Assembly (NCBI RefSeq): GCF_009720775.1
Contig: NZ_WNKW01000001.1
Coordinates: 434,001 to 498,000, forward strand
Length of the DNA: 64,000 nt
Reading direction: 5' to 3'
DNA from: Pseudoduganella danionis
Lineage (GTDB): Bacteria > Pseudomonadota > Gammaproteobacteria > Burkholderiales > Burkholderiaceae_D
Shown here: positions 41,411 through 50,046 of the stretch, piece after piece
How the letters are laid out: every line of letters starts with the position of its first letter
Numbering within the stretch: the first letter of the stretch is position 1
Made by a program: the position numbers and the translations under genes
The notes under the pieces: model-generated
Databases searched by the model: none
What the model was told of the DNA's origin: nothing
Seen by the model: the letters and a program-made list of their open reading frames with translations, nothing else

Positions 41411-44400
41411 TTACGCGACTTCGGCGATATCGGCCGGTTTGACGGGGTGCAGGTGTTCTTCTTCCTCGTCGTGGGCACGGCCACGGAAGTAGCGCGCGCA
41501 GCGTTTGCCCAGCGTATCGAGGTAGGTGTAGGCCACCGGCACCACCACCAGCGTCAGCAAGGTAGAGGTGATCACCCCGCCGATCACGGCCCGGCCCATG
41601 GGCGCTTGCGTTTCGCCACCATCACCCATGCCTATGGCCATAGGCAGCATGCCGAAGATCATGGCCAGCGTGGTCATCAGGATAGGACGCAGCCGCACCT
41701 GGCCTGCATTCATCAGCGCCTCGATCTGGCCCATGCCTTCGCGCTGGGCGTGGTTGCTAAAGTCCACCAGCAGAATCGCGTTCTTGGTCACCAGCCCCAT
41801 CAGCATAATGAAGCCGATCACGGAGAAGATGTTGAGCGTGCTGCCCGTCACCAGCAGGGCTACCAGCACGCCGATCAGCGACAGCGGCAAGGACATCATG
41901 ATGGCGACCGGCTGCAGGAAGCTGCCGAACTGGGATGCCAGCACCAGATAGATGAAGATTACGGCGATGCTGAGCGCGATCATGGCCGAAGACATGCTCT
42001 CCTCCATATCCTGCGCATTGCCGCCCACGTCGAAGCGCACGCCGGCTGGCAGATCGATTTCCTTCATGGCCTTGCGTACATCGCTATCCACGTCGCCGGC
42101 CGGACGGCCTTCGACGGACGCATACACGGCAACGCGGCGCTGCAGGGCCTGACGTTTGAGCACCTGCGGGCTGAACGACGGTACGAATTCCACTACCTGA
42201 CGCAGCGGCACCATCAGCGGACGCCCGTCCGGGCCCAGCTTGGAGGACGCCAGCGACAAGTCGGCCAGATCGGCAATCTTCTGCCGGCCCGATTTGGGTA
42301 GCTGCACATTGACGTCATAGTTCTGGCCATCGTCGGCCAGGAAGTGGCTGGTGGTATCACCGGCCACGAAAGGCCGCAGCGCCGTACCGATCTGCTGCAC
42401 GGTCAGACCCAGATCGCTGGCCAGCTCGTTGTTGATGCGTACCGTGGTGGACGGGTTGGCGCCTTCCTGGCTGTATTCGAGGTCGGCCACGCCTTTAATC
42501 TTGCGCATCTTGTCCATCAGGCGGTGCGCCACGGCGTCGAGCTTGCCTTCATCCGTGCCCAGAATGGCGATGAAGATAGGTTTCCAGCCCACCGACATGG
42601 TGATGCCGGCGATGCGGTTGAGCCGCGCGCGCACCGCGCCTTCGAGTTCCTTCTGGCTGCGCCGCTTGAAGGTCTTGCGGTCCTGCAGCTTGACGTCGAC
42701 CTGCGCCGTGTTGCGGCCATCCTGCGTGCCGACCACGGCGATGACCTTGGCCACTTCCGGGAATTCCTTCAAGGCCAGTTCGACCTGCTTGACCTTGCTA
42801 TCGGTGTATTCGATGCTGGAGCCGACCGGGGTTTTCAGGCGCAGATTGATCCAGCCATTGTCCTGCTCGGGGAACATTTCGCCGCCTATCATGGGCACCA
42901 GCATCAGGCTGCCCGCGAACAGGGCGAACGCGATGGCCAGCGTCAGCTTGCGCCAGCGCAGCGCCAGTGCCAGCACCTTGCCGTACCACACGTGCAGATG
43001 TTCGATGCCATGCTCGATGCTGTGCATGAGCTGGCCCAGCCACGGCACATATTTGAAGCGGTTCTTCACGGGGTCGGGCCAGACCGAGGACAGCATGGGG
43101 TCCAGCGTGAAGCTGACGAACAGCGACACCAGCACGGCCACGGCCACGGTAATGCCGAACTGCAGGAAGAAGCGGCCTATGATGCCCTGCATGAACGCCA
43201 CGGGGATGAACACGGCCACGATGGCAAACGTGGTGGCCATCACGGCCAGACCGATTTCATTGGTGCCATCTTCAGCGGCCTTGCGGTGGTTCTTGCCCAT
43301 GCCGAGGTGGCGCACGATGTTTTCGCGCACCACGATGGCATCGTCGATCAGCAAGCCTATGCACAGCGACAGCGCCATCAGCGTCAGGAAGTTCAGCGTA
43401 AAGCCGAAGAACTTCATGGCGATAAAGCTGGCCATGACGGAAATCGGCAGCGTCAGCCCGGTGATGATGGTCGAGCGCCACGAGTGCAGGAAGAAGAACA
43501 CGATCACCATGGTCAGCACCGCACCTTCGACGATGGTTTCCTTGACGTTGTCGAGCTGGCTCTGGACTTTCAGCGATTCGTCGTTGAGCACAGTGAGGCT
43601 GATGTCGGAAGGCAGGGTTTTCTTGAGTTCGTCTGCTACTTTCTGGATGCGCCGGCCCACTTCCACCACATTGGCATCCTGCACCTTGGTGATATCGATG
43701 GTCACGGCGCGCTGGCCGTTCAGGCGCGAGATCGACAGTTCTTCCTGCGCGCCGTCCACCACGGTGGCCACCTGATCCAGATACACGGGGCCATTGGCGC
43801 GGCGCGCCACGATGATGCGGTTGAAATCGCGCGCATCTTTCATCTTGCCTTCGATGCGCACCAGTTGTTCATTGCCGGCAAAGCTGATCGAGCCGGCCGG
43901 CAGGTTGGTATTGGTAGCCTGGATGGCGTTGATCACTTCATCCACGCCTATGGCTTGCGCCGTCAGGTCTTGCGGACGCAGGCTGATCAGGATTTCGCGT
44001 GCCGACATGCCGTTCAGGCGTACCTGACCCACGCCGGCCACGCCCTGGAAGCGCTTGCCGATTAGCTGGTCGGCCATGGTGGACAGTTCGCGCAGCGTGT
44101 GATTGGTCGCGGTCAGGCCGATCTGGGCGATGGGGCGGCTGTTCTCGCCTTCGAAACGTACGATGAAGGGGTCTTTGGCTTCACGCGGGAAGCGCGGACG
44201 CACTTGCGCCACCTTGTCGCGCAAGTCCTGCATGGCCTTGTCCATATTGGTGGACAGCTCGAAATCGATGTAGACGCCGGAACGGCCTTCCCACGAGTTG
44301 GCGCGCAGGGTCTTGATGCCGCTGACGGTGTTGACCACGTTCTCGATCGGGCGGGTGATGTCGTTTTCCACCGCCTCGGGCGAAGCACCGGGGTATTTCA

Positions 44401-44545
44401 CCTCGATCATGGCGCCCGGAATGTCCACATTGGGCATGGCTTCCAGACCGAGACCGCGATACGAGAACAGGCCCAGCACCATCAGCGCCACCATGACCAT
44501 GGTCGCGAACACGGGGTTCTGGATACTGGTTTTAGTAATCCACAT
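41411..44545 (-). CDS. RND (HAE1-type) efflux permease
   Basis: A 1044-residue proton-driven inner-membrane pump with the twelve-helix RND layout. TM1 is in PVFATMVMVALMVLGLFSYRG, with two large periplasmic loops (~35-330 and ~560-860). TM4 has the proton-relay segment SLCIGLLIDDAIVVRENIVRHLG (paired Asp residues). The late helix repeat is GLVTKNAILLVDFSNH. Closest in pattern to MdtB/MdtC- or AcrB-like drug exporters; substrates cannot be told. It is downstream of and 2 bp from its adaptor gene. No outer-membrane channel gene is adjacent, so it probably borrows a TolC-like protein. Confidence 0.92.
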   Translation of the reverse strand: MWITKTSIQNPVFATMVMVALMVLGLFSYRGLGLEAMPNVDIPGAMIEVKYPGASPEAVENDITRPIENVVNTVSGIKTLRANSWEGRSGVYIDFELSTNMDKAMQDLRDKVAQVRPRFPREAKDPFIVRFEGENSRPIAQIGLTATNHTLRELSTMADQLIGKRFQGVAGVGQVRLNGMSAREILISLRPQDLTAQAIGVDEVINAIQATNTNLPAGSISFAGNEQLVRIEGKMKDARDFNRIIVARRANGPVYLDQVATVVDGAQEELSISRLNGQRAVTIDITKVQDANVVEVGRRIQKVADELKKTLPSDISLTVLNDESLKVQSQLDNVKETIVEGAVLTMVIVFFFLHSWRSTIITGLTLPISVMASFIAMKFFGFTLNFLTLMALSLCIGLLIDDAIVVRENIVRHLGMGKNHRKAAEDGTNEIGLAVMATTFAIVAVFIPVAFMQGIIGRFFLQFGITVAVAVLVSLFVSFTLDPMLSSVWPDPVKNRFKYVPWLGQLMHSIEHGIEHLHVWYGKVLALALRWRKLTLAIAFALFAGSLMLVPMIGGEMFPEQDNGWINLRLKTPVGSSIEYTDSKVKQVELALKEFPEVAKVIAVVGTQDGRNTAQVDVKLQDRKTFKRRSQKELEGAVRARLNRIAGITMSVGWKPIFIAILGTDEGKLDAVAHRLMDKMRKIKGVADLEYSQEGANPSTTVRINNELASDLGLTVQQIGTALRPFVAGDTTSHFLADDGQNYDVNVQLPKSGRQKIADLADLSLASSKLGPDGRPLMVPLRQVVEFVPSFSPQVLKRQALQRRVAVYASVEGRPAGDVDSDVRKAMKEIDLPAGVRFDVGGNAQDMEESMSSAMIALSIAVIFIYLVLASQFGSFLQPVAIMMSLPLSLIGVLVALLVTGSTLNIFSVIGFIMLMGLVTKNAILLVDFSNHAQREGMGQIEALMNAGQVRLRPILMTTLAMIFGMLPMAIGMGDGGETQAPMGRAVIGGVITSTLLTLVVVPVAYTYLDTLGKRCARYFRGRAHDEEEEHLHPVKPADIAEVA

Positions 44546-44547
44546 GA

Positions 44548-45765
44548 TCAGCCTTTCTTGCCGGCTTCGGCGCTGGCCTGACGGCTGCTATCCTGGTTCG
44601 CGGCAGGCAGCTTGACGGGCGTGCCCGGCTTCAGCGCTTCCAGCTTGGCGACGATGACGTGGGCGCCAGCCTGCAGGCCATCGCGCACTTGCACCAGTCC
44701 TTCATCTTCGTTGCGCAGGCCCAGTTTGACGGGCTGGGCTACCACCTTGCCGGCCACGATCTGGTACACCACGGGCTCGTTCTGGTTGCCGCGCAGGGCC
44801 GTCAGCGGAATGATGGGCGAGACGTCGGAACGGTCGGTGACGATGCTGCCTTTGGCGAACATGCCGGCGCGCAGCGCGCTATCTTCATTGCGCACGGCGA
44901 TGTAGACCAGCATGGCGCGCGAACCAGCTTCCGTGGCCGGGTTGATGCGCGTGACTTTGCCGGCGAACTCGCGGCCCTGGAAACCATCGACCTTGAACTT
45001 GACTTCCTGGCCGATTTTCACGCGCGGGATTTCGGCCGCCGGCACTTGCGCTTCCAGCGTCAGCTCGGCCAGATTGACGATGCTGAACACGGGCATGTCC
45101 GGTGCCAGCTTTTCGCCGGCCTGTACATGGCGCTTGCTGACCACGCCGCTGATGGGGGCGCGGATCACGCCGTCGTTGAGAGCGATGCGGGCGATTTCCA
45201 CCAGTGCGGCAGCCGATTTGACATTGGCGCGGGCCAGATCGACGCTGTTCTGGGTGGCGTCGTAAGCGGTCTGGGAAATGAATTTTTGCTTGAGCAGGGC
45301 CTGGCTATTGTTTTCGTTCTTGCTGGCCAGCGACAAGCGCGCTTGAGCTTCGTCCAGCGCGGCCTGCTGCTGCTGCAAACGCGCGCGCAGGTCGGCCTGA
45401 TCGATGCGGGCCAGCACCTGGCCGGCGCTGACCGCCATGCCTTCCTGCACGGTAGTGGCTTCCACCACGCCCGAGACCTTGGATTTGATGGTGGCCGAAC
45501 TGAGTGGCGCGAGCGAACCGGAGAGCGGCAATTTCACATCAAGCGCGCGCGCATCGACGGCGGTCACGTCGGTACCGGCCAGCTCTAGAACTTCGGGCGC
45601 CTTGTCCTTGGCAGCGACGGGGGCATTAGTCGCGGCTGGCTTGTTCTGCAGCACGCTCCAGCCTCCGCCTGCGGCAGCCAGCACGACGAGAATGGCCACC
45701 GGCTTGCGCCAGCGTTGGGTGGTGCGCGTGGGGTGCTGGGTGTGGGGCAGGGTCTCTAGTTTCAT
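44548..45765 (-). CDS. RND efflux periplasmic adaptor protein
   Basis: A 405-residue membrane-fusion protein. It has an N-terminal anchor helix (PVAILVVLAAAGGGWSVL, residues ~22-39) without lipobox, lipoyl half-motifs (VVEATTVQEGMAVSAGQVLARID and NDGVIRAPISGVVSKRHVQAGE) flanking a helical hairpin (~125-190), then beta-barrel and membrane-proximal domains. It connects the permease to an outer-membrane channel. First gene of a two-gene operon. Its upstream region 45766-45941 holds an imperfect repeat but no adjacent regulator gene. Confidence 0.92.
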   Translation of the reverse strand: MKLETLPHTQHPTRTTQRWRKPVAILVVLAAAGGGWSVLQNKPAATNAPVAAKDKAPEVLELAGTDVTAVDARALDVKLPLSGSLAPLSSATIKSKVSGVVEATTVQEGMAVSAGQVLARIDQADLRARLQQQQAALDEAQARLSLASKNENNSQALLKQKFISQTAYDATQNSVDLARANVKSAAALVEIARIALNDGVIRAPISGVVSKRHVQAGEKLAPDMPVFSIVNLAELTLEAQVPAAEIPRVKIGQEVKFKVDGFQGREFAGKVTRINPATEAGSRAMLVYIAVRNEDSALRAGMFAKGSIVTDRSDVSPIIPLTALRGNQNEPVVYQIVAGKVVAQPVKLGLRNEDEGLVQVRDGLQAGAHVIVAKLEALKPGTPVKLPAANQDSSRQASAEAGKKG

Positions 45766-45941
45766 TTGTATTTATCCTTGAAGGGCCGCAGCGAGCAGAG
45801 AGCGGCATGGCGCATGTTGCCACTGTATGAAATTACAAGGCCGCTTACCAGTCCCGTGCGACAGGCGGTGCGAATTTCGCGCTGAAATGCGAAATACGGG
45901 GGGCGAGAGTGGCTATGTTGGCTGGAATGACTGCAGGCGGC

Positions 45942-46895
45942 CTAGTTTAGTTGTACTTGCACTAATACTTGCCCATGATCGGAAGCGCCCGCGCAGACGT
46001 CGGCCAGGTGCTCGTTGAAATAGCGCACGGACAGCACCTGTCCGAGCGGCTGCGTTGCGGCCGGATGGAAATGCTCGGACACCAGCACGTGGTCTATGGT
46101 CATGCGCAGCTCTTCGTGCAGGATGGTGTAGCCATGGGCCGAGCTGCTGGGATCGCGCTGGATGCGGCGGCTATCATAATAGCGGCCGGCCGTTTCGCTG
46201 CCGCCTTCGCCCATGATGATGGAGGTGGTAACGGCATCGACGCTGTCGTTGAAGTCGCCCAGCACGATGCGCGCGCGCGGCGCTTCGCGGTGTAGCTGGC
46301 ACAGCAGCGAACGCAGGGCGACGGCTTCCGTGCCGCGCCGGATCAGCGAGCGCAACTGGGCCTGGGCATGGCACATGGGGTTGTCGTGGGCTGCTTCGCC
46401 ATCGTAGTCGGGGCGCTTGGATTTCAGGTGCAGCACGATCACATCGAGCTGGCGCTGGTCATCGAGTTGCAGGGTCACGCGCAGCAGCGCGCGCGCGTAG
46501 CTGAGCGCGTCGCGGCTGCCGGCCGGCAGTGTCACGCCGGGTGGAAAATCCGTGTGGATGGCGGCCGGTGCGGCGAGTGGCAAACGCGAGATCAGTGCCA
46601 CCTGCGGCATCTGGCGCGGTGCACCCGTGACTGGGTCGGGCGCCGTGCTGACGCCGCACAGGGCGGCATCGCGATAGTGGAGGCTGTGCGCGAGCACGTC
46701 GCGCAGAGCTTGCAGGCAGAACACTTCCTGCAGGCCGATCACATCGGCATCGAGGCGGTCCAGCTGCTGCGCCGTCCATTGCACTTTGGCGGCATAGTCG
46801 TCGGGGCTCAGGGGTTCCAGATTGTCATACAGTTTTGCGCCGGGCTGGGAAAGGTTGCATACATTGAAAGTGGCAAAACGTATTTCCTGCGGCAT
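45942..46895 (-). CDS. Endonuclease/exonuclease/phosphatase (EEP) family protein
   Basis: A 317-residue predicted metal-dependent phosphodiesterase with RFATFNVCNL at the start (Asn of the EEP fold), DVIGLQEVF (catalytic Glu), VIVLHLKSKRPD, RIVLGDFNDS (Asp/Asn pair) and TIDHVLVSEHF plus SDHGQV at the end (catalytic Asp-His). No signal peptide is evident. The family includes nucleases, lipid phosphatases and sphingomyelinases, so the substrate is not assignable. It is divergent from ybaK, whose start lies 55 bp away. Confidence 0.85.
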   Translation of the reverse strand: MPQEIRFATFNVCNLSQPGAKLYDNLEPLSPDDYAAKVQWTAQQLDRLDADVIGLQEVFCLQALRDVLAHSLHYRDAALCGVSTAPDPVTGAPRQMPQVALISRLPLAAPAAIHTDFPPGVTLPAGSRDALSYARALLRVTLQLDDQRQLDVIVLHLKSKRPDYDGEAAHDNPMCHAQAQLRSLIRRGTEAVALRSLLCQLHREAPRARIVLGDFNDSVDAVTTSIIMGEGGSETAGRYYDSRRIQRDPSSSAHGYTILHEELRMTIDHVLVSEHFHPAATQPLGQVLSVRYFNEHLADVCAGASDHGQVLVQVQLN

Positions 46896-46949
46896 AATGA
46901 CAGCCTCCCTTGCTAACCTTAACCCCGATAGATTGGCAGCGTATCACGC

Positions 46950-47441
46950 ATGGCAAAAAAAGAGCATATCTCCGAGACGCCGGCTACGCAGTTTCTGCGT
47001 AAGCACGGCGTGACCTTTAGCGAACATCCTTACGACTACGAGGAACATGGCGGCACCAGCGTGTCGGCACGCGAACTGGGCGTGGATGAACACGCCGTCG
47101 TCAAAACCCTGATCATGGAAGATGAAGCGGCCAAGCCGCTCGTCGTACTCATGCATGGCGACTGCAAGGTGTCGACCAAGAATCTGGCGCGCCAGATCGG
47201 CTGCAAGAAAGTCGAACCGTGCAAGCCGGAAGTGGCGAATCGCCACACCGGTTTTCTGGTCGGCGGCACCAGCCCGTTCGGCACGCGCAAGCAGATGCCG
47301 ATTTATGTGGAAGAGAGCGTGCTGGCGCTCGAGCGCATCTATATCAACGGTGGCCGGCGCGGTTATCTGGTCGCGATAGCGCCACAGGTATTGCTCGACT
47401 TGCTACATGCCCAGGCGGTAAATTGTGCGCTAGCCGACTGA
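46950..47441 (+). CDS. ybaK: Cys-tRNA(Pro)/aminoacyl-tRNA deacylase YbaK
   Basis: A 163-residue editing protein that clears mischarged Cys-tRNA(Pro) in trans. Diagnostic features are the YbaK/ProX domain with LIMEDEAAKPLVVLMHGDCKV, the conserved Lys in VSTKNLARQIGCKKV, and the GFLVGGTSPFGTRKQMPIYVE loop characteristic of YbaK. Length matches the E. coli protein (159). It precedes plsY by 65 bp. Confidence 0.9.
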   Translation: MAKKEHISETPATQFLRKHGVTFSEHPYDYEEHGGTSVSARELGVDEHAVVKTLIMEDEAAKPLVVLMHGDCKVSTKNLARQIGCKKVEPCKPEVANRHTGFLVGGTSPFGTRKQMPIYVEESVLALERIYINGGRRGYLVAIAPQVLLDLLHAQAVNCALAD

Positions 47442-47506
47442 AGGCGGACAGTGTATAGTCTTTCGCCTTTGGCAATTAGCCGATTTTGCTCAATTTTGAG
47501 GTGTTA

Positions 47507-48127
47507 ATGAATACAGTTTGGATGACCGTCGCCGCCTATCTGATCGGCTCGATCTCGTTTGCAGTGGTAATGAGTAAAGTGTTCCGTCTGGCCGATCCGC
47601 GCACCTACGGTTCGAAAAACCCCGGTGCGACCAATGTGTTGCGAAGCGGCAATAAAGCTGCTGCTATCGCCACCCTGATCGGTGATGGCGCCAAAGGCTG
47701 GCTGGCCGTGTGGCTGGCAATCCGTTATCAGAACCAGTTGCAGATCGGCGACATGACCATTGCGCTGGTGGCGCTTGCCGTGTTCCTCGGCCATCTGTGG
47801 CCCGTGTTCTTCCGCTTTGTTGGCGGCAAAGGCGTGGCCACGGCGCTGGGTGTGCTGCTGGGCCTGAATCCATGGCTGGGGCTGGCCACGCTGGTAACCT
47901 GGCTGGCTGTGGCCTTTGCCTTCCGCTACTCGTCGCTGGCCGCACTGGTGGCGGCCCTGTTCGCACCGTTCTACTACGGCCTGCTGTTCGGCGCCGATGC
48001 CGAGCTGGTGGCCGTGTTCGTGATGAGCGCACTGCTGGCCTTCCGCCACAGCAAAAACATTTCGAATCTGCTGGCCGGCAAGGAAAGCCGCATCGGCAGC
48101 AAGAGCGCCGACGCCAAGAAAAAATAA
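47507..48127 (+). CDS. plsY: Acyl-phosphate:glycerol-3-phosphate acyltransferase
   Basis: A 206-residue integral membrane enzyme transferring an acyl group from acyl-phosphate to glycerol-3-phosphate, the first step of phospholipid synthesis. The ATG at 47507 is chosen for the GAGGTG eight bases before it; an earlier in-frame ATG (47486) lacks a ribosome site. Loop motifs are present: [28 protein letters not shown] and [20 protein letters not shown]. The C-terminus is a Lys-rich tail (DAKKK). The stop codon lies in a 10-bp direct duplication that runs into a large palindromic repeat. Confidence 0.94.
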   Translation: MNTVWMTVAAYLIGSISFAVVMSKVFRLADPRTYGSKNPGATNVLRSGNKAAAIATLIGDGAKGWLAVWLAIRYQNQLQIGDMTIALVALAVFLGHLWPVFFRFVGGKGVATALGVLLGLNPWLGLATLVTWLAVAFAFRYSSLAALVAALFAPFYYGLLFGADAELVAVFVMSALLAFRHSKNISNLLAGKESRIGSKSADAKKK

Positions 48128-48143
48128 ACTACGATAAACTACG
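48124..48143 (+). repeat. 10-bp direct duplication spanning the plsY stop codon
   Basis: ATAAACTACG occurs twice in tandem (48124-48133, 48134-48143). The first copy contains the plsY TAA; the second supplies TAA in another frame. The repeat abuts the palindromic element. Confidence 0.85.
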
Positions 48144-48218
48144 GGGTCAGGTCGGGCATTGGTGCAGAGTTCGCTTTAAAACTGAGCGAACTCTGCACCA
48201 ATGCCCGACCTGACCCCG
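48142..48218. repeat. Long perfect inverted repeat, REP-like (GGGGTCAGGTC type)
   Basis: Arms of 34 bp (48142-48175 and 48185-48218) are perfect complements separated by 9 bases. The outer ends read CGGGGTCAGGTC and GACCTGACCCCG, a motif I associate with repeated extragenic palindromes in Massilia-like genomes. The element lies between plsY and the FrnE-like gene. It could end transcription, protect mRNA or be mobilised by a REP-associated (RAYT) transposase; no transposase is in the window. Confidence 0.85.
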
Positions 48219-48249
48219 ACTGTTTTTCATCTGTTTAGCAAAGGCCGAT

Positions 48250-48897
48250 ATGAGCAAGCCCCTTACGATCGATTTCGTTTCTGATGTTTCCTGCCCGTGG
48301 TGCGCGATCGGGCTGAAGTCGCTGGAACAGGCCCTGCACAATCTCGGCGAGGAAGCCGATGTGGCGCTGCACATCCAGCCTTTCGAGCTGAACCCGCAGA
48401 TGGGCCCGGAAGGCCAGAACATCGATGAACACCTGAGCGAGAAATACGGTTCCACCCCGCAGCAGCAGGAACAGGCCCGGGCCATGATCCGCGCGCGCGG
48501 CGCCGAAGTGGGCTTTGATTTCGCCATGGGCAAGCGCGACCGGATTTACAACACTTTCGATGCCCACCGCCTGTTGCACTGGGCGCAAGGCGAGGGCAAG
48601 CAACTGGCGCTCAAGGGCGAGCTGTTTGCGGCCTATTTCAGCCGTGGCGAAGACCCCAGCTCGCATGAAGTGCTGCTGCGTGCCGCCGAGGTCGTAGGGC
48701 TGGACCGTGAAGCGGCAGCAGCCGTGCTCACGTCGCAGCAATATGCCGACGAGGTGCGTGAAGCCGAGCAGTTCTTCCAGCGCCATGGCATCAATTCCGT
48801 GCCGGCCGTGATCATCAACCAGCGTCACCTGATCGCTGGCGGCCAGCCCGTGGCCGTGTTCGAAAAAGCCCTGCGCGAAATCATGGCACAAAGCTAA
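48250..48897 (+). CDS. DsbA-family oxidoreductase, FrnE-like
   Basis: A 215-residue cytoplasmic thioredoxin-fold protein with the CPWC active site (SDVSCPWCAIG, residues ~14-18) and a helical insertion. A C-terminal IINQRHLIAGGQPVAVFEKAL follows the cis-Pro segment NSVPAVI. This matches the FrnE/2-hydroxychromene-2-carboxylate isomerase-like branch of DsbA proteins. The redox partner is unknown. No signal peptide, so it is not the periplasmic DsbA. Confidence 0.87.
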   Translation: MSKPLTIDFVSDVSCPWCAIGLKSLEQALHNLGEEADVALHIQPFELNPQMGPEGQNIDEHLSEKYGSTPQQQEQARAMIRARGAEVGFDFAMGKRDRIYNTFDAHRLLHWAQGEGKQLALKGELFAAYFSRGEDPSSHEVLLRAAEVVGLDREAAAAVLTSQQYADEVREAEQFFQRHGINSVPAVIINQRHLIAGGQPVAVFEKALREIMAQS

Positions 48898-48996
48898 GCC
48901 TGTTTCGGCTAAACTGTCTGAATTGCATCATTGGTGGACGCTATGCAATGGCGTCCAGTGCCTATTCATCGCAGTTCGTAGCCGTACAGGAAGCCC

Positions 48997-50046
48997 ATGC
49001 AGGTCGCTGAAAACGTTACGTCCCTCCCGCTTGCCCGTCCGCAGACGGAGCAGTTCCGCCTGGCTGCCCTGCAGCGCTACCAAATTCTCGACACCGGCCC
49101 CGATGCCGACATCGATTTCCTTACCGGCCTGGCCGCCCGGCTGTGCGGCATGCCGCTGGCCTGTGTGGCGCTGGTCGATAGCGAGCGCGTGTGGTTCAAA
49201 TCCGGTCATGGGTTGCCGACCCATGCGCTGGCGCGCGATGACAGCTACTGTGCACTGGCCGTGCTGGGCGATGGCATGACCGAAATCAGCGATGTGCAGC
49301 AGGATTACCGCACGGCGGCCATGAGCTGGAGCGTGCAGGCGCCGCACGTGCGCCACTATTGTGCAGCCCCGCTGCTGTCGCCCGATGGCTATCCGCTCGG
49401 TACGCTGGCCGTGCTCGCGGACCAGCCCGGGCAGCTCGATGAGCAGCAGCGTAGTACCTTGCAGCAGTTGGCACGCCAGATCATGGCCATACTCGACCGT
49501 AATGCGGCGCAGGCCGGGCTGGCCCGCGTGCTACAGGAGCGTGAGCTGCTGGCCACTACCGACGAGCTGACGGGACTGCATAACCGCCGCTCGCTGCAAC
49601 AGAAACTCAAGTTTGAAGTGGCGCGTGCCCGCCGTTTCCGCTCCCACCTGTCGGTCCTGATGCTGGAACTCGACGAGCTGGCCGGGCTGCGTGTCACGCT
49701 GGGGCCCGCAGCAGCGGAGCAGGTGCTGGCCAGCGTGGGCCAACTGTTGCGCGACAACGTGCGCGTGATCGACGTGCCGAGCCGCTACAACGATACCCAG
49801 TTCTGCATCCTGCTGCCGAATACGCCACCTGATGGCGCACACATCCTGGCGGGCAATCTGCGCCGCAAGATCGCGGCGCAACTGCACCAACTGGCCCAGC
49901 GCGAACTGAGGCTGACGGCCAGTGTGGGCGTGGCCGCACTGGATTTCATGGAGATCAATGATGGCGACAGCCTGCTGCAACAGGCAGAACGCGCCTTGAA
50001 CCTGGCCAGCAGCGACAGCGCTGGCACTCGCCCAGTGCATGGATAA
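48997..50046 (+). CDS. GAF domain protein with degenerate GGDEF domain
   Basis: A 349-residue cytoplasmic protein. The GAF domain (~20-165) opens with RLAALQRYQILDTGPDADID, the usual start of GAF-GGDEF proteins. The C-terminal GGDEF-fold domain (~185-345) retains DELTGLHNRRSLQQKL, but the active-site loop is YNDTQF instead of GGDEF, so cyclase activity is unlikely. It may act as a sensor or GTP/c-di-GMP-independent regulator. It overlaps the next gene by 8 bp, implying co-translation with the YdjM-like membrane protein. Confidence 0.85.
   Translation: MQVAENVTSLPLARPQTEQFRLAALQRYQILDTGPDADIDFLTGLAARLCGMPLACVALVDSERVWFKSGHGLPTHALARDDSYCALAVLGDGMTEISDVQQDYRTAAMSWSVQAPHVRHYCAAPLLSPDGYPLGTLAVLADQPGQLDEQQRSTLQQLARQIMAILDRNAAQAGLARVLQERELLATTDELTGLHNRRSLQQKLKFEVARARRFRSHLSVLMLELDELAGLRVTLGPAAAEQVLASVGQLLRDNVRVIDVPSRYNDTQFCILLPNTPPDGAHILAGNLRRKIAAQLHQLAQRELRLTASVGVAALDFMEINDGDSLLQQAERALNLASSDSAGTRPVHG

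Noticed and set aside
42344..44065. 573-codon + strand frame opposite the RND permease
   Set aside because: His/Asp-rich antisense shadow without ribosome site or motif.
45874..45895. ATTTCGC-N8-GCGAAAT inverted repeat upstream of the RND adaptor gene
   Set aside because: Short arms, placed over 100 bp from the gene start, with no regulator gene nearby; too weak to list as an operator.
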